Below, one piece after another: positions 9,226-17,300 of a DNA stretch of 38,533 nucleotides. The position numbers were made by a program, and so were the translations under genes. Under the pieces are notes generated by a model, which was not told the origin of the DNA, searched no databases, and saw only the letters and a list, made by a program, of their open reading frames with translations. Positions within the stretch are counted from its first letter, which is position 1. Each line of letters starts with the position of its first letter. Origin of the DNA: Pseudomonadota bacterium (GTDB taxonomy: Bacteria > Pseudomonadota > Gammaproteobacteria > Ga0077536); contig JAQCEL010000013.1 of assembly GCA_027618655.1 (NCBI GenBank), positions 1 through 38,533 on the forward strand, given 5' to 3'.

Positions 9226-10221
9226 GTGAGGCGCGCGCTCAAGATCTTGGCAACGGTGATCCTGGCGAGCGCGCACACTGGTTGCGGATCGCCGGACCCA
9301 GCGTTCATCGAAGGCCGCCCGCCCGGGCCTTATCGCATGACTTTCGAAACGCAACCGAGTAAGCCCGTAGCCAAACAAGAAACACTGCTAACCGAAAGAT
9401 TGACCTTGCAGAGCACGGGTGCCCCAGTGCAGGACTTACAAGTCTTGCATGAAAGAGTGATCCACAACTTTATTGTCAATTTAGATTTCTCGAGTTTCGC
9501 GCACATCCATCACGAAGACTTCGCCGCGATCAATGAAGCGGATCTTGACGACGCCACATTTCATTTTCCATATTATTTCCCTCGTGCTGGCCATTATCGG
9601 ATTGTGAGTGAGTTTACCCATCGGAATCGGAGCTGGACTAAGCACTTCGATGTCGAGGTGGGTGATCCGCCAGACGAACCGACGGTCGCGATCGATCTCG
9701 TCCGGGAACTAACTCGCGGCGAATATCACGCGTCATTGTCTGTCTCGCCCGTGATTCCAGTGGCGGGGTTCGAGACTGAATTAGTCCTGGAGTTGGCACG
9801 AAACGATAAACCCGTCACTGATCTGGAACTTATCTTAGGGTCCGAAGCGCATGTTGCCTTGTGGCGTACGGATGGTCAGCAATTCGGCCACACGCATAGC
9901 TATACGCCGCATATGGCGGCAATGATGGCGAGAATGCACGACCGCACGCTAGACCCCCAAGCGCGTGCGAAAGCGATGACCGACATGATGATTGAGATGT
10001 CGAACATGCCGGCAGAACTCGTCTTCAAAGGACCGTATATTCCGTTGCGCTACGTCTTCGCGGAACCTGGAACGTATGCTGTTTTTATCCAATGTGCACC
10101 GGGTGGTGCGGCTGAAGTGTTCAACTTTATGCTCGACGTTGCCGCCTATCGTGACGGCATGAGTACCGATATTGAGCCTTGGGGCTCGCCGAACGCCCAT
10201 CATGATCAAGCCCATCAATGA
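9226..10221 (+). CDS. His-rich periplasmic lipoprotein with metal-chaperone-like repeats
   Basis: I chose the GTG at 9226 (20 nt after the DUF1329 stop) because it places a compact lipoprotein signal, MRRALKILATVILASAHTGC, at the N-terminus with the lipidated Cys at residue 20. An ATG at 9160 in the same frame would overlap the previous gene and bury this signal. The mature part has two beta-sandwich-like segments with clustered histidines (VIHNFIVNLDFSSFAHIHHEDF and, later, HVALWRTDGQQFGHTHSYTPH). The layout 'His-x-Phe-Ile-Val ... AHIHH ... GHYRIV ... SEAHVALW' resembles exported proteins encoded near copper-handling genes, so metal binding is plausible but unproven. A Met-rich stretch (MAAMMARMHD, MTDMMIEMSNM) could also bind Cu(I). 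The stop overlaps the next start (ATGA). Confidence 0.75.
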   Translation: MRRALKILATVILASAHTGCGSPDPAFIEGRPPGPYRMTFETQPSKPVAKQETLLTERLTLQSTGAPVQDLQVLHERVIHNFIVNLDFSSFAHIHHEDFAAINEADLDDATFHFPYYFPRAGHYRIVSEFTHRNRSWTKHFDVEVGDPPDEPTVAIDLVRELTRGEYHASLSVSPVIPVAGFETELVLELARNDKPVTDLELILGSEAHVALWRTDGQQFGHTHSYTPHMAAMMARMHDRTLDPQARAKAMTDMMIEMSNMPAELVFKGPYIPLRYVFAEPGTYAVFIQCAPGGAAEVFNFMLDVAAYRDGMSTDIEPWGSPNAHHDQAHQ

Positions 10222-10817
10222 ACCGCACAATTCTATTGCTACTTCTCCTTGTGAACAGTCCCGCAACGTTCGCCGGACACGGCTTTATGAATTCGTTTGA
10301 GGATGTCAAATGGTTGCCTGATCCCGGCACGACACCTGATGAGTTCGGGTATCAACTCGACTTATGGCAAGAACAAGCGCGGCTTGCGATCGCCTCAGAT
10401 CCGCAAGCACGCTATACCTTGGCACTCGAATTATCCCGCGAGAAACTCGCCGAGATCGAGGCGATGGTGATTAAGCAAAACACAAGTGCCGCGAAAACGG
10501 CCGTCGATGCCTATACCGAATACCTCGACATTGCCGAGCGCGCACTCGAATCGCACAGTGAGGCAACACGCCCGACGTTAAATCTAGAATTTGCGAAGAC
10601 CCTGCTCGAGCAGCAGTACGTTTTGTCAGTGAACTATCTCGATCTTCCGCGAGACGCAAGAGTGCTCATACTCGATACAATGCGCATCGCTGGGTCTCAT
10701 TACGATAACGTCGTGAAACTTTTTGACCGCAAAGTAAAAGAGTCGCTGTTCTTTAAAGAAGAAGAAGTCCGTTGGTCGACGGAACTGGCCGAGCAAGCAG
10801 ATATTCAAGGGCTTTAA
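10218..10817 (+). CDS. Small exported DUF5667-like protein
   Basis: This 199-aa protein has a signal peptide (about residues 1-19, cleaved after FA). The mature region reads LPDPGTTPDEFGYQLDLWQEQARLAI followed by ASDPQARYTLALELSREKLAEIEAM, the pattern of DUF5667: a 'Pro-Gly-x-x-x-Tyr-x-Leu-Lys' type start and helical, acidic repeats. The rest is predicted mainly helical and rich in Glu, Ala and Leu. It overlaps the lipoprotein gene by 4 nt (ATGA), so it is the last gene of the four-gene envelope operon. Function is unknown; a periplasmic accessory role is inferred from position. The family assignment is by pattern only. Confidence 0.7.
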   Translation: MNRTILLLLLLVNSPATFAGHGFMNSFEDVKWLPDPGTTPDEFGYQLDLWQEQARLAIASDPQARYTLALELSREKLAEIEAMVIKQNTSAAKTAVDAYTEYLDIAERALESHSEATRPTLNLEFAKTLLEQQYVLSVNYLDLPRDARVLILDTMRIAGSHYDNVVKLFDRKVKESLFFKEEEVRWSTELAEQADIQGL

Positions 10818-10914
10818 AATCTCGTTCGTGTTCTCGGCCTCGCAAGTAAAATTTGCTTGTAGTTGCCCGCTAAGATCAGCTTAGTCCCGGCACAAACCAG
10901 GGAGTGAAATTGTT

Positions 10915-11925
10915 ATGAAATTAGGGCTCATTTTTACGGGTGGCGACACCACGGTTCGAGAATTGACGACCATCGCCGCACAGGCCGAGCGTAACGGGTT
11001 TGCTTCTTTGTGCATGGCCGAAGCGTGGCGCAGTGCCTGGGTGCCACTCACCGCACTGGCAAGCGCGACCTCGACCATCCAGCTCGGACCTTATGTGCTA
11101 AACGCCTACGGGCATAGCCCGCTATTCACCGGCATGTCGGCCGTTGATTTTAACGGGTTTACCGGCGGACGATTGATGCTCGGAGTCGGCGGCGGAAATC
11201 GAATAATCAACGAACAATGGCAAGGCATCGCACACGCGCGAGTGCTGACGAAAATGCGCGAGTACGTCACGCTGTTGAAAATAATTGCGCGTACCCGACT
11301 CGGCGAGACCTTGATTTATAAGGGTCAAGTTCATCAGATGGAATGGTCGCCGGCCGTCGATCCCGGCGATACGCCCTACCCCGTATACCTCGCTGCCGTG
11401 TTCCCAAATATGCTTAAGGTTGCCGCACAAGTTGCGGATGGCATTGGCGCTGGCGCAACACTGTCTGCCAACTATTTACGCGACGTGTTGAAACCGCAAG
11501 CAGCCGACGCCGCGTCCGCGGCCGGTCGAGATCCCGCATCGTTAAAATGGACCGCTGTCGGGATCATCGCGGCCGATGCGGATCGCGAACGGGCGCGCCG
11601 CGCTGCACGTGAGGCAATTTGTCACCTCTATGCCCCGCTGCCCCATCCTTACTACGAGTACACCATGCGCGAACAAGGATTCAGTGCCGCAGCCGACGCG
11701 CTATTGAAGCTAATGCCGGCCGGAAAACTCGAAGCCGCGGTTGATGCCATTCCAGACGAATGTGTTGATCAACTCGTGATTGCCGGTACTGTGGCTGATT
11801 GCCGCGCACGTCTCGCGAGCTACGAGGATGTGCTGGACGACATGCTTTTTTTAAACGCGATGCCTGCGACGGATGGCGATATCGTTAAAGCCTATCAGCC
11901 GTTAATGGAAATTGCTCGGAAATGA
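10915..11925 (+). CDS. LLM-class (luciferase-like, F420-type) oxidoreductase
   Basis: This 336-aa protein has the luciferase-like monooxygenase TIM barrel, starting MKLGLIFTGGDTTVRELTTIAAQAERNGFASLCMAEAWR, with the classic FTGGRLMLGVGGGN segment near residues 80-95 and PVYLAAVFPNMLKVAAQVADGIG later. Members oxidise or reduce substrates with F420 or FMN. The start ATG at 10915 has AGGGAG 9-16 nt upstream. It is 97 nt after the envelope operon on the same strand, so co-transcription is possible. The family is expanded in catabolic gammaproteobacteria and actinobacteria. The substrate cannot be named; cofactor (F420 versus flavin) is uncertain from sequence alone. Confidence 0.87.
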   Translation: MKLGLIFTGGDTTVRELTTIAAQAERNGFASLCMAEAWRSAWVPLTALASATSTIQLGPYVLNAYGHSPLFTGMSAVDFNGFTGGRLMLGVGGGNRIINEQWQGIAHARVLTKMREYVTLLKIIARTRLGETLIYKGQVHQMEWSPAVDPGDTPYPVYLAAVFPNMLKVAAQVADGIGAGATLSANYLRDVLKPQAADAASAAGRDPASLKWTAVGIIAADADRERARRAAREAICHLYAPLPHPYYEYTMREQGFSAAADALLKLMPAGKLEAAVDAIPDECVDQLVIAGTVADCRARLASYEDVLDDMLFLNAMPATDGDIVKAYQPLMEIARK

Positions 11926-12411
11926 GTCGCGGCAGCCTACAATTAAGTGCGCAGATAGAATTACTAAGGCGCGCCACTTTCGCCGAGCGGAGTTGATGCG
12001 GTCTTTTATGAAATATAGCGACGATTCATGAGTGACTAAGTTGTAGTGAATCGTGATGTCCGTGAGGTTCGAAAACTCGAGACAGATCTCAATCCGATCG
12101 CTCAATTTTATCTGCTCGGCATTCGAGATATGTTCTCCATTCAGCTTGAAATCCTTGCCAATATCGCGAATTCGATAATGCGTATCACTCTCACTGGTCG
12201 GCGTCCGCGCACGCTTCTGATTTGATTCGCGCAGCATCCAAGCGGCTTCATTTGTATTCGGAAATATCTCAACCCATTGTGTTTGGTCAATCTCAAGATA
12301 AATAAACGCTGCTTGTCCATGGCACTCGCCGAATAGCCATTTTTCATGCGCGAGCAACGCGCTGACGCAATGTGTTTTCAGATCGCTAATTGCCTTTAAC
12401 TGCGCTGCCAT
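11902..12411 (-). CDS. Hypothetical protein, 169 aa
   Basis: I do not recognise this protein. The start is supported by CAGGAGA located 6-12 nt upstream of the ATG at 12411. The sequence is soluble, without signal peptide or membrane segments. Residues about 95-140 (HYRIRDIGKDFKLNGEHISNAEQIKLSDRIEICLEF) loosely resemble the beta-strand and 'Asn-Gly ... Leu-x-Asp' pattern of an FHA phosphopeptide-binding domain, but too weakly to call. It runs convergent with the LLM gene and overlaps its end by 24 nt. The C-terminal 25 residues may be low-constraint sequence. Confidence 0.6.
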   Translation of the reverse strand: MAAQLKAISDLKTHCVSALLAHEKWLFGECHGQAAFIYLEIDQTQWVEIFPNTNEAAWMLRESNQKRARTPTSESDTHYRIRDIGKDFKLNGEHISNAEQIKLSDRIEICLEFSNLTDITIHYNLVTHESSLYFIKDRINSARRKWRALVILSAHLIVGCRDSFPSNFH

Positions 12412-12539
12412 CGTCGTCTCCTGAGCAATTTCTCATCGGCAATAATCTCACAGCAACGTCGTTTGCAATAGATCCGAGCAGTTCTTGACAGCGCCTTTGA
12501 TCGACGTCGAGAATCGAGGCCCACTTCGGAGTTGTAGCG

Positions 12540-13550
12540 ATGAAAGTAGATTCAATGATTACCTGGGATTTGGACCGAGTCGGACCCGAGGCTCGGGCGC
12601 TGGAAGCGCTCGGCTACGCCGGACTGAAGTCGATTGAGACTGCACACGATCCTTTCCTTCCGCTCATGGTTGCGTCGCAAACGACCTCACAGGTCGATCT
12701 CATCACGGGCATCGCAGTCGCATTTGCGCGCTCGCCGATGACTTTGGCAAACATAGGGCATGACCTTAACGCCGCATCAAAAGGGCGGCTTATTTTGGGC
12801 TTAGGATCGCAAATTCGCCCGCACATCGTGAAACGATTTTCGATGCCGTGGTCGGCGCCGGCGGCACGAATGCGTGAATTTATTCTTGCGATGCACGCAA
12901 TTTGGGATACGTGGTACGACAATAAACCGTTAGAGTTTATCGGCAAGTTTTATACGCATACGTTAATGACGCCGTTTTTCACGCCGACGAACACGCACTA
13001 CGGACGGCCGAAGATTTATCTTGCGGCCGTGGGCCCACACATGACAGAAGTTGCAGGTGAAGTCGCAGACGGCCTACTCGTGCATGGGTTCACAACTGAA
13101 GCCTACCTGCGCAACGTTACCTTACCGGCGCTTGAGCGGGGCTTCGCCAAAGCGGGCAAAAAGCGCGCGGATTTTGAGATTTCGTATCCGGTTTTTTCGA
13201 TCAAAGGGCGCGATGAGCGTGAACTCGCGACAGCAGCAAAAAAAATGCGCGAGCAAGTGGCGTTTTACGGATCCACTCCGGCCTATAAACCCGTATTGGA
13301 ATCTATTGGTGCGGGAGAAATCCAAGCTGAACTCAATGCCATGTCAAAACAAGGCCGATGGGCGGCAATGGGTGATGTCATTAGCGATGAGGTGCTCGAT
13401 AAATTCGCCGTCTCCGGTGGGCCGGTCGAGTTGGCTACGCAGATTAAATTACGCTATGGCGATATCATCGACCGCACATCTGCGTCATACACCGAACTCA
13501 ATGAATCGGAAGGCGCTGAATTTATCACCACGCTCAAACAGCCAAGCTAA
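12540..13550 (+). CDS. LLM-class F420-dependent oxidoreductase (MSMEG_2256-like)
   Basis: This second luciferase-like protein (336 aa) begins MKVDSMITWDLDRVGPEARALEALGYAGLKSIETAHDPFLPL and continues with ASKGRLILGLGSQIRPHIVKRFSMPW, the signature of the family whose mycobacterial members are F420-dependent (TIGR03617-like). A GGAG at 12526-12529 precedes the start. It shares only the fold with the LLM gene at 10915, so the two are separate subfamilies and not a tandem duplication. The SDR gene follows 70 nt downstream on the same strand, and the pair may work in one pathway. Substrate is unknown. Confidence 0.87.
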   Translation: MKVDSMITWDLDRVGPEARALEALGYAGLKSIETAHDPFLPLMVASQTTSQVDLITGIAVAFARSPMTLANIGHDLNAASKGRLILGLGSQIRPHIVKRFSMPWSAPAARMREFILAMHAIWDTWYDNKPLEFIGKFYTHTLMTPFFTPTNTHYGRPKIYLAAVGPHMTEVAGEVADGLLVHGFTTEAYLRNVTLPALERGFAKAGKKRADFEISYPVFSIKGRDERELATAAKKMREQVAFYGSTPAYKPVLESIGAGEIQAELNAMSKQGRWAAMGDVISDEVLDKFAVSGGPVELATQIKLRYGDIIDRTSASYTELNESEGAEFITTLKQPS

Positions 13551-13620
13551 ATTAGCCCGCGAAGTCGTAGTAACATCGAGCATCGTGCTATTGGAAGCAA
13601 ATTAACGGGAGAGTATCACT

Positions 13621-14391
13621 GTGGATTTAGGATTAAGCGGAAAAAGCGCCATCATCACCGGTGGGACACGGGGCATCGGACGCGCGATTGCGGAATGTCT
13701 CGTTCGAGAAGGCTGTTCAATTTCGATATGCGCGCGCAACGGCGAAGAAGTCACCAGCGCTGTCACTGCAATGCAGGCGCTAGCCCCGAACGGTACACAA
13801 GTTACCGGGTCGATCGCCGACGTCGCAGATACTGACGGGCTGTCAGCGTGGATCAACACGGCGGCGAAAAACTTTGGCGGTCTTGATATAGCGATTGCGA
13901 ATGTGAGCGCGCTCAGTGGCGCTCCAGGTGAAGCAAGCTGGCGCACGGCCATGGAGATCGACATGCTCGGTACGGTTCGCACCGTCGAAGCCGCGTTGCC
14001 GCATCTCGAAAAGTCGGATGCAGCGGCGATCGTTGCGGTTTCTTCGACTGCCGCACTTGAAGCGTTCGGCGGACCGCGCCCTTACAATGCGATTAAGGCC
14101 GCAGTTATCAATTACATGTCAAATTTAGCCACGATGCTCGCGCCGAAGCAGATCCGAGTCAATACGGTGTCTCCAGGAACGATTTATTTTGACGACGGCG
14201 TGTGGGGCGACAGAAAACGTGAGCAGCCAGAAATTTACAAGGCGGCGCTCGCCAATAATCCGCTCGGACGCATGGGCACACCGGCCGAAGTTGCAAACGC
14301 GGTAACGTTTGTGGCGAGCCCGGCAGCAAGCTTCATCACGGGCTCTAACTTTGTCATCGATGGTGGATTCACGCGTAGAGTTCAGTATTAG
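13621..14391 (+). CDS. SDR family NAD(P)-dependent oxidoreductase
   Basis: A 256-aa classical short-chain dehydrogenase that starts with GTG. The cofactor motif GGTRGIG lies at about residues 14-20, the structural NVSALSG replaces NAG near 95, the catalytic Ser is in VSSTAAL and the Tyr-Lys pair in PYNAIKA at about residue 155-160. The C-terminal FITGSNFVIDGGF is standard. It lies 70 nt after the LLM gene with GGGAG about 8 nt before the start, so it is probably co-transcribed. It likely oxidises a secondary alcohol or reduces a ketone; the substrate is unknown. Confidence 0.9.
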   Translation: MDLGLSGKSAIITGGTRGIGRAIAECLVREGCSISICARNGEEVTSAVTAMQALAPNGTQVTGSIADVADTDGLSAWINTAAKNFGGLDIAIANVSALSGAPGEASWRTAMEIDMLGTVRTVEAALPHLEKSDAAAIVAVSSTAALEAFGGPRPYNAIKAAVINYMSNLATMLAPKQIRVNTVSPGTIYFDDGVWGDRKREQPEIYKAALANNPLGRMGTPAEVANAVTFVASPAASFITGSNFVIDGGFTRRVQY

Positions 14392-14404
14392 TCTTAACAG
14401 GCGC

Positions 14405-15982
14405 TTAAAAATTGTTCTTACTCAGCTGCTCGTCAATATAGTCCGCTTGTCGGATGGCCAGGGTAACGATGGTTAAGGTTGGGTTTTCACTCGCACTGGT
14501 TGTGAATTGGCTACCGTCCGAGACAAACAAATTATTGATGTCGTGACTTTGGCCCCACTTATTCACCACCCCATCTTTCGGTAACGCACTCATGCGGTTC
14601 GTGCCGAGATTATGCGTCGACGGGTAAGGAGGCGTTTCCATTACTTTTGTCGCACCAACGGCTTGATGCACTTTAGAACCCACGTCGAATGCGTGTCGAC
14701 GCATGGCCAGATCATTCGCGTGATCATCGTAGTGCACGTTCGGGATCGGCATACCGTATTGATCTTTTTCGCTTGCGTGCAGCGTCACTGCGTTGGTTTC
14801 TTGGGGCATGTCCTCGCCAACGATCCACATTCCGGCGAGTCGTTCATAGGCATCCATAAACTCGGTGAACTCTCGACCCCAAGCACCCGGCAGTAAAAAC
14901 GCAGCAAGAAAAGGAATGCCGAGCGATACCGTTTCTAATTCGTAGCCACCCGCAAATCCGCGCTTCGCATCGTGACCTGATTCGTCCGAAATAATTCCGG
15001 CCATGGTCGTTCCTCGATACATGTGCACGGGATTGTCGAAAATGCTGTAGACCGAACCGGTCAAATGCCGCATGTAGTTTCTACCGACTTGGCCCGAGGA
15101 ATTCGCTAACCCGTCAGGGAACAGGCTCGATGCGGAATTAAGCAAAATACGCGGGCTTTCGATTGAGTTACCGGCGACACACACGATTTTCGCAAGTTGT
15201 CGATGATGATTGCCATCTTTATCCGCGTAGACAACACCGGTCACCTTACCTGCCGGATCATGTTCGACGTTTAATACGTGAGAGAGCGGGCGAATTTCGT
15301 AATTGCCCGTTTTTTCGGCCTTAGGGATCTCGGTATATAAGGTCGACCACTTCGCGCCCATCCGACAACCCTGAAAGCAAAAGCCTAATTGTTGGCAAGA
15401 AGCGCGGCCGTCGCGCGGCTCAGAATTAATCGCCATCCGACCTGAGTGAACGTGTTTATAACCAAGCTTTTTTGCACCGGCTTCCATGACTCGAAAATTA
15501 TTGTTGCCTGGCAATCCGGGAATGCCGTTCGTGCGCGTCACCCCCATTTTGTCTTCCGCCTTGGCGTAGTAGGGTTCCAACTCTTCCAATGTGACCGGCC
15601 AGTCTAGAAGATTCGCGCCATCGATTTTTCCGTAGTGCGATAGCGCGCGAAATTCATGATCCTGGATACGTAAACTCGCGCCAGCCCAGTGGACCGTGGT
15701 GCCGCCAACCGTCTTACAAATCCAGGCAGGCAGGCCAGGGAAATCCTTCGCCACGCGCCAATCCCCTGATGTCGTGCGTTTATCCAACCAGGATATTTTG
15801 TCGAACATTGGCCATTCTTCATTGGCGAAGTCCTTCGTGTAATCAAGCCGCGCGCCCGCTTCCAAGCAAACGACTTTATGGCCTTTCTGCGCAAGCTCGT
15901 TGCCTAGCGTTCCGCCACCCGCGCCGGAACCGATGATCACGATCACTGAACTATCGTTTAAGTCGAATTTGTTTATACTCAT
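14405..15982 (-). CDS. GMC-family FAD oxidoreductase with a C-x5-C-x3-C motif
   Basis: This 525-aa flavoprotein opens with the FAD-binding fold IIGSGAGGGTLGNELAQKGHKVVCLEAG (about 16-43) and contains the flavin-contact segment KTVGGTTVHWAGASLR. The C-terminal catalytic pair of GMC enzymes is present: His in THNLGTNRM and Asn in ENPTLTIVTLA. Cysteines C196, C202 and C206 (SCQQLGFCFQGC) have the same spacing as the [3Fe-4S] ligands of FAD-dependent glucose and fructose dehydrogenases, so electron transfer to an external acceptor instead of oxygen is plausible. No small subunit or cytochrome c gene adjoins it, and no signal peptide is visible. AGGGAATG upstream of ATG 15982 supports the start. 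It is the last gene of the minus-strand monooxygenase run and could oxidise the alcohol product; that role is inferred. Confidence 0.87.
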   Translation of the reverse strand: MSINKFDLNDSSVIVIIGSGAGGGTLGNELAQKGHKVVCLEAGARLDYTKDFANEEWPMFDKISWLDKRTTSGDWRVAKDFPGLPAWICKTVGGTTVHWAGASLRIQDHEFRALSHYGKIDGANLLDWPVTLEELEPYYAKAEDKMGVTRTNGIPGLPGNNNFRVMEAGAKKLGYKHVHSGRMAINSEPRDGRASCQQLGFCFQGCRMGAKWSTLYTEIPKAEKTGNYEIRPLSHVLNVEHDPAGKVTGVVYADKDGNHHRQLAKIVCVAGNSIESPRILLNSASSLFPDGLANSSGQVGRNYMRHLTGSVYSIFDNPVHMYRGTTMAGIISDESGHDAKRGFAGGYELETVSLGIPFLAAFLLPGAWGREFTEFMDAYERLAGMWIVGEDMPQETNAVTLHASEKDQYGMPIPNVHYDDHANDLAMRRHAFDVGSKVHQAVGATKVMETPPYPSTHNLGTNRMSALPKDGVVNKWGQSHDINNLFVSDGSQFTTSASENPTLTIVTLAIRQADYIDEQLSKNNF

Positions 15983-16046
15983 CTGTCATTCCCTAGCTAG
16001 GATTTTTATTCGCAACTTCGGCCGTACTTGCTCCGCACGCTAATGG

Positions 16047-17210
16047 CTAAACGGCAATGAAGGACGCCGTCGCATACATGATCCCTGCACCCGCACAATA
16101 TCCTGCCACAGATGCGGCGCTAAAGCGCGGTTTTGCATGACTCCCCTCGGCACGCGCGACTGCAAAGCGGTCAATTTCCACGATAACCTGAGCGATGGCG
16201 CCCGCGCCGATCCCGAAATACGCCGCGACCCAGTGCGGAGAAAACGAAAACGCCCCTAGCCAGATCCCCGGAATTATTGGTAAGCCCGCGACTAACGCCA
16301 AACCAACCAAGAACCCTAGGCCAATATTGTCTTTCGTTAACGGAGAGACTAGACCGAAACCTTCGCTGATATTATGCAATGCAAATCCGATCACAAGATA
16401 CGCACCTAAAGATATTTTGTTCACCGCAAACGCACCGCCGATAGCCAATCCTTCGCCGAAATTATGCAAGCCGATCCCAAGCGCGATTAAGGCAGCAATC
16501 CGCACACTCGTAGTGCGCTGCTCGGGCCGTCGATTCAGCGCTAGCAGCACGGCCGCGGTGAGGACCATGGGAATAATGACGAGTAACGGGCCACCGAATA
16601 TTGGACTTGCTTCGGCCGATAATTCAAAACCTTCCACTGCCATGTCGATCAATAAATAACTCAGCAGCCCGATTGTGAGCGCGGTTAAGAATTCGCGCCC
16701 GCTTGCGCCAAGCGTTTTTAACCAAGGAAAAAACAGCATGCCAAGTGAGATTGGGAGCAGTCCAACGCATAAACCCAGCGCGAAATATTCAACCAACAAC
16801 GAGCGGGTCGGGCGTGGGCTTGGTAGCGCAACGTCTACCGTGTATGCAAACGTTTCACCATGCCTGCTTATGAATTTTATGTGATGAGTATCGGATTCTA
16901 TCCACGGGAACTCGATGGATATCGTTGCAGATTTCGCCTGAGCAATTGGGCCTGGCGGCTGTTGGGTAAACATCCAATAGCCGCCATCAACCATGACCTG
17001 AGCAATAAGCGCTGGTTCGCGGCTCTGCCCGCGAAGTTTCGCGACGAACCCGCGATCCGTGACTTGAACCCTCTCGACCGTGAGGTCGGCGGCTATCGGG
17101 TAGTTCGAAGATGTTGCAAAAAGCGCGTTGAGAAGCCAGGGGGCCGAGCCAATGAGACCAACCGCGAATACGCACAGGCTCCCAAACGCCAATAGTTTGC
17201 TGGAACGCAT
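16047..17210 (-). CDS. ZIP-family divalent metal transporter with an N-terminal periplasmic domain
   Basis: The C-terminal 250 residues are a ZIP transporter: hydrophobic helices from residue about 137 onward, with the two metal-site motifs LHNFGEGLAIG (H249, N250, E253) and LHNISEGFG (H279, N280, E283). ZIP proteins move Zn, Fe or Mn into the cytoplasm. Uncommonly, a first membrane segment (about 7-30) is followed by roughly 100 residues of periplasmic beta-rich sequence before the transporter core, giving 387 aa against about 260 for a plain bacterial ZIP. It lies 90 nt downstream of the multicopper oxidase, same strand. Metal delivery for the di-iron monooxygenase is a reasonable inference; the metal specificity is not readable. 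Confidence 0.85.
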   Translation of the reverse strand: MRSSKLLAFGSLCVFAVGLIGSAPWLLNALFATSSNYPIAADLTVERVQVTDRGFVAKLRGQSREPALIAQVMVDGGYWMFTQQPPGPIAQAKSATISIEFPWIESDTHHIKFISRHGETFAYTVDVALPSPRPTRSLLVEYFALGLCVGLLPISLGMLFFPWLKTLGASGREFLTALTIGLLSYLLIDMAVEGFELSAEASPIFGGPLLVIIPMVLTAAVLLALNRRPEQRTTSVRIAALIALGIGLHNFGEGLAIGGAFAVNKISLGAYLVIGFALHNISEGFGLVSPLTKDNIGLGFLVGLALVAGLPIIPGIWLGAFSFSPHWVAAYFGIGAGAIAQVIVEIDRFAVARAEGSHAKPRFSAASVAGYCAGAGIMYATASFIAV

Positions 17211-17300
17211 TTCAAATATGCCCGCGTAGATTCTTATCTGATATCTTCATCCGAGGTCAGGTGTCACTCGCTGCGTAATGCCTGTCGTCATACAAGCGTG

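Noticed and set aside
10841..10860. Terminator hairpin after the envelope operon
   Set aside because: The CAAGTAAA/TTTGCTTG arms leave almost no loop, need a wobble pair and are not followed by a U-tract.
13051..13605. 184-codon plus-strand open frame
   Set aside because: Shadow of the second LLM gene; biased composition and no recognisable domain.
16195..16659. 154-codon plus-strand open frame
   Set aside because: Antisense to the ZIP transporter core, which has clear metal-site motifs.
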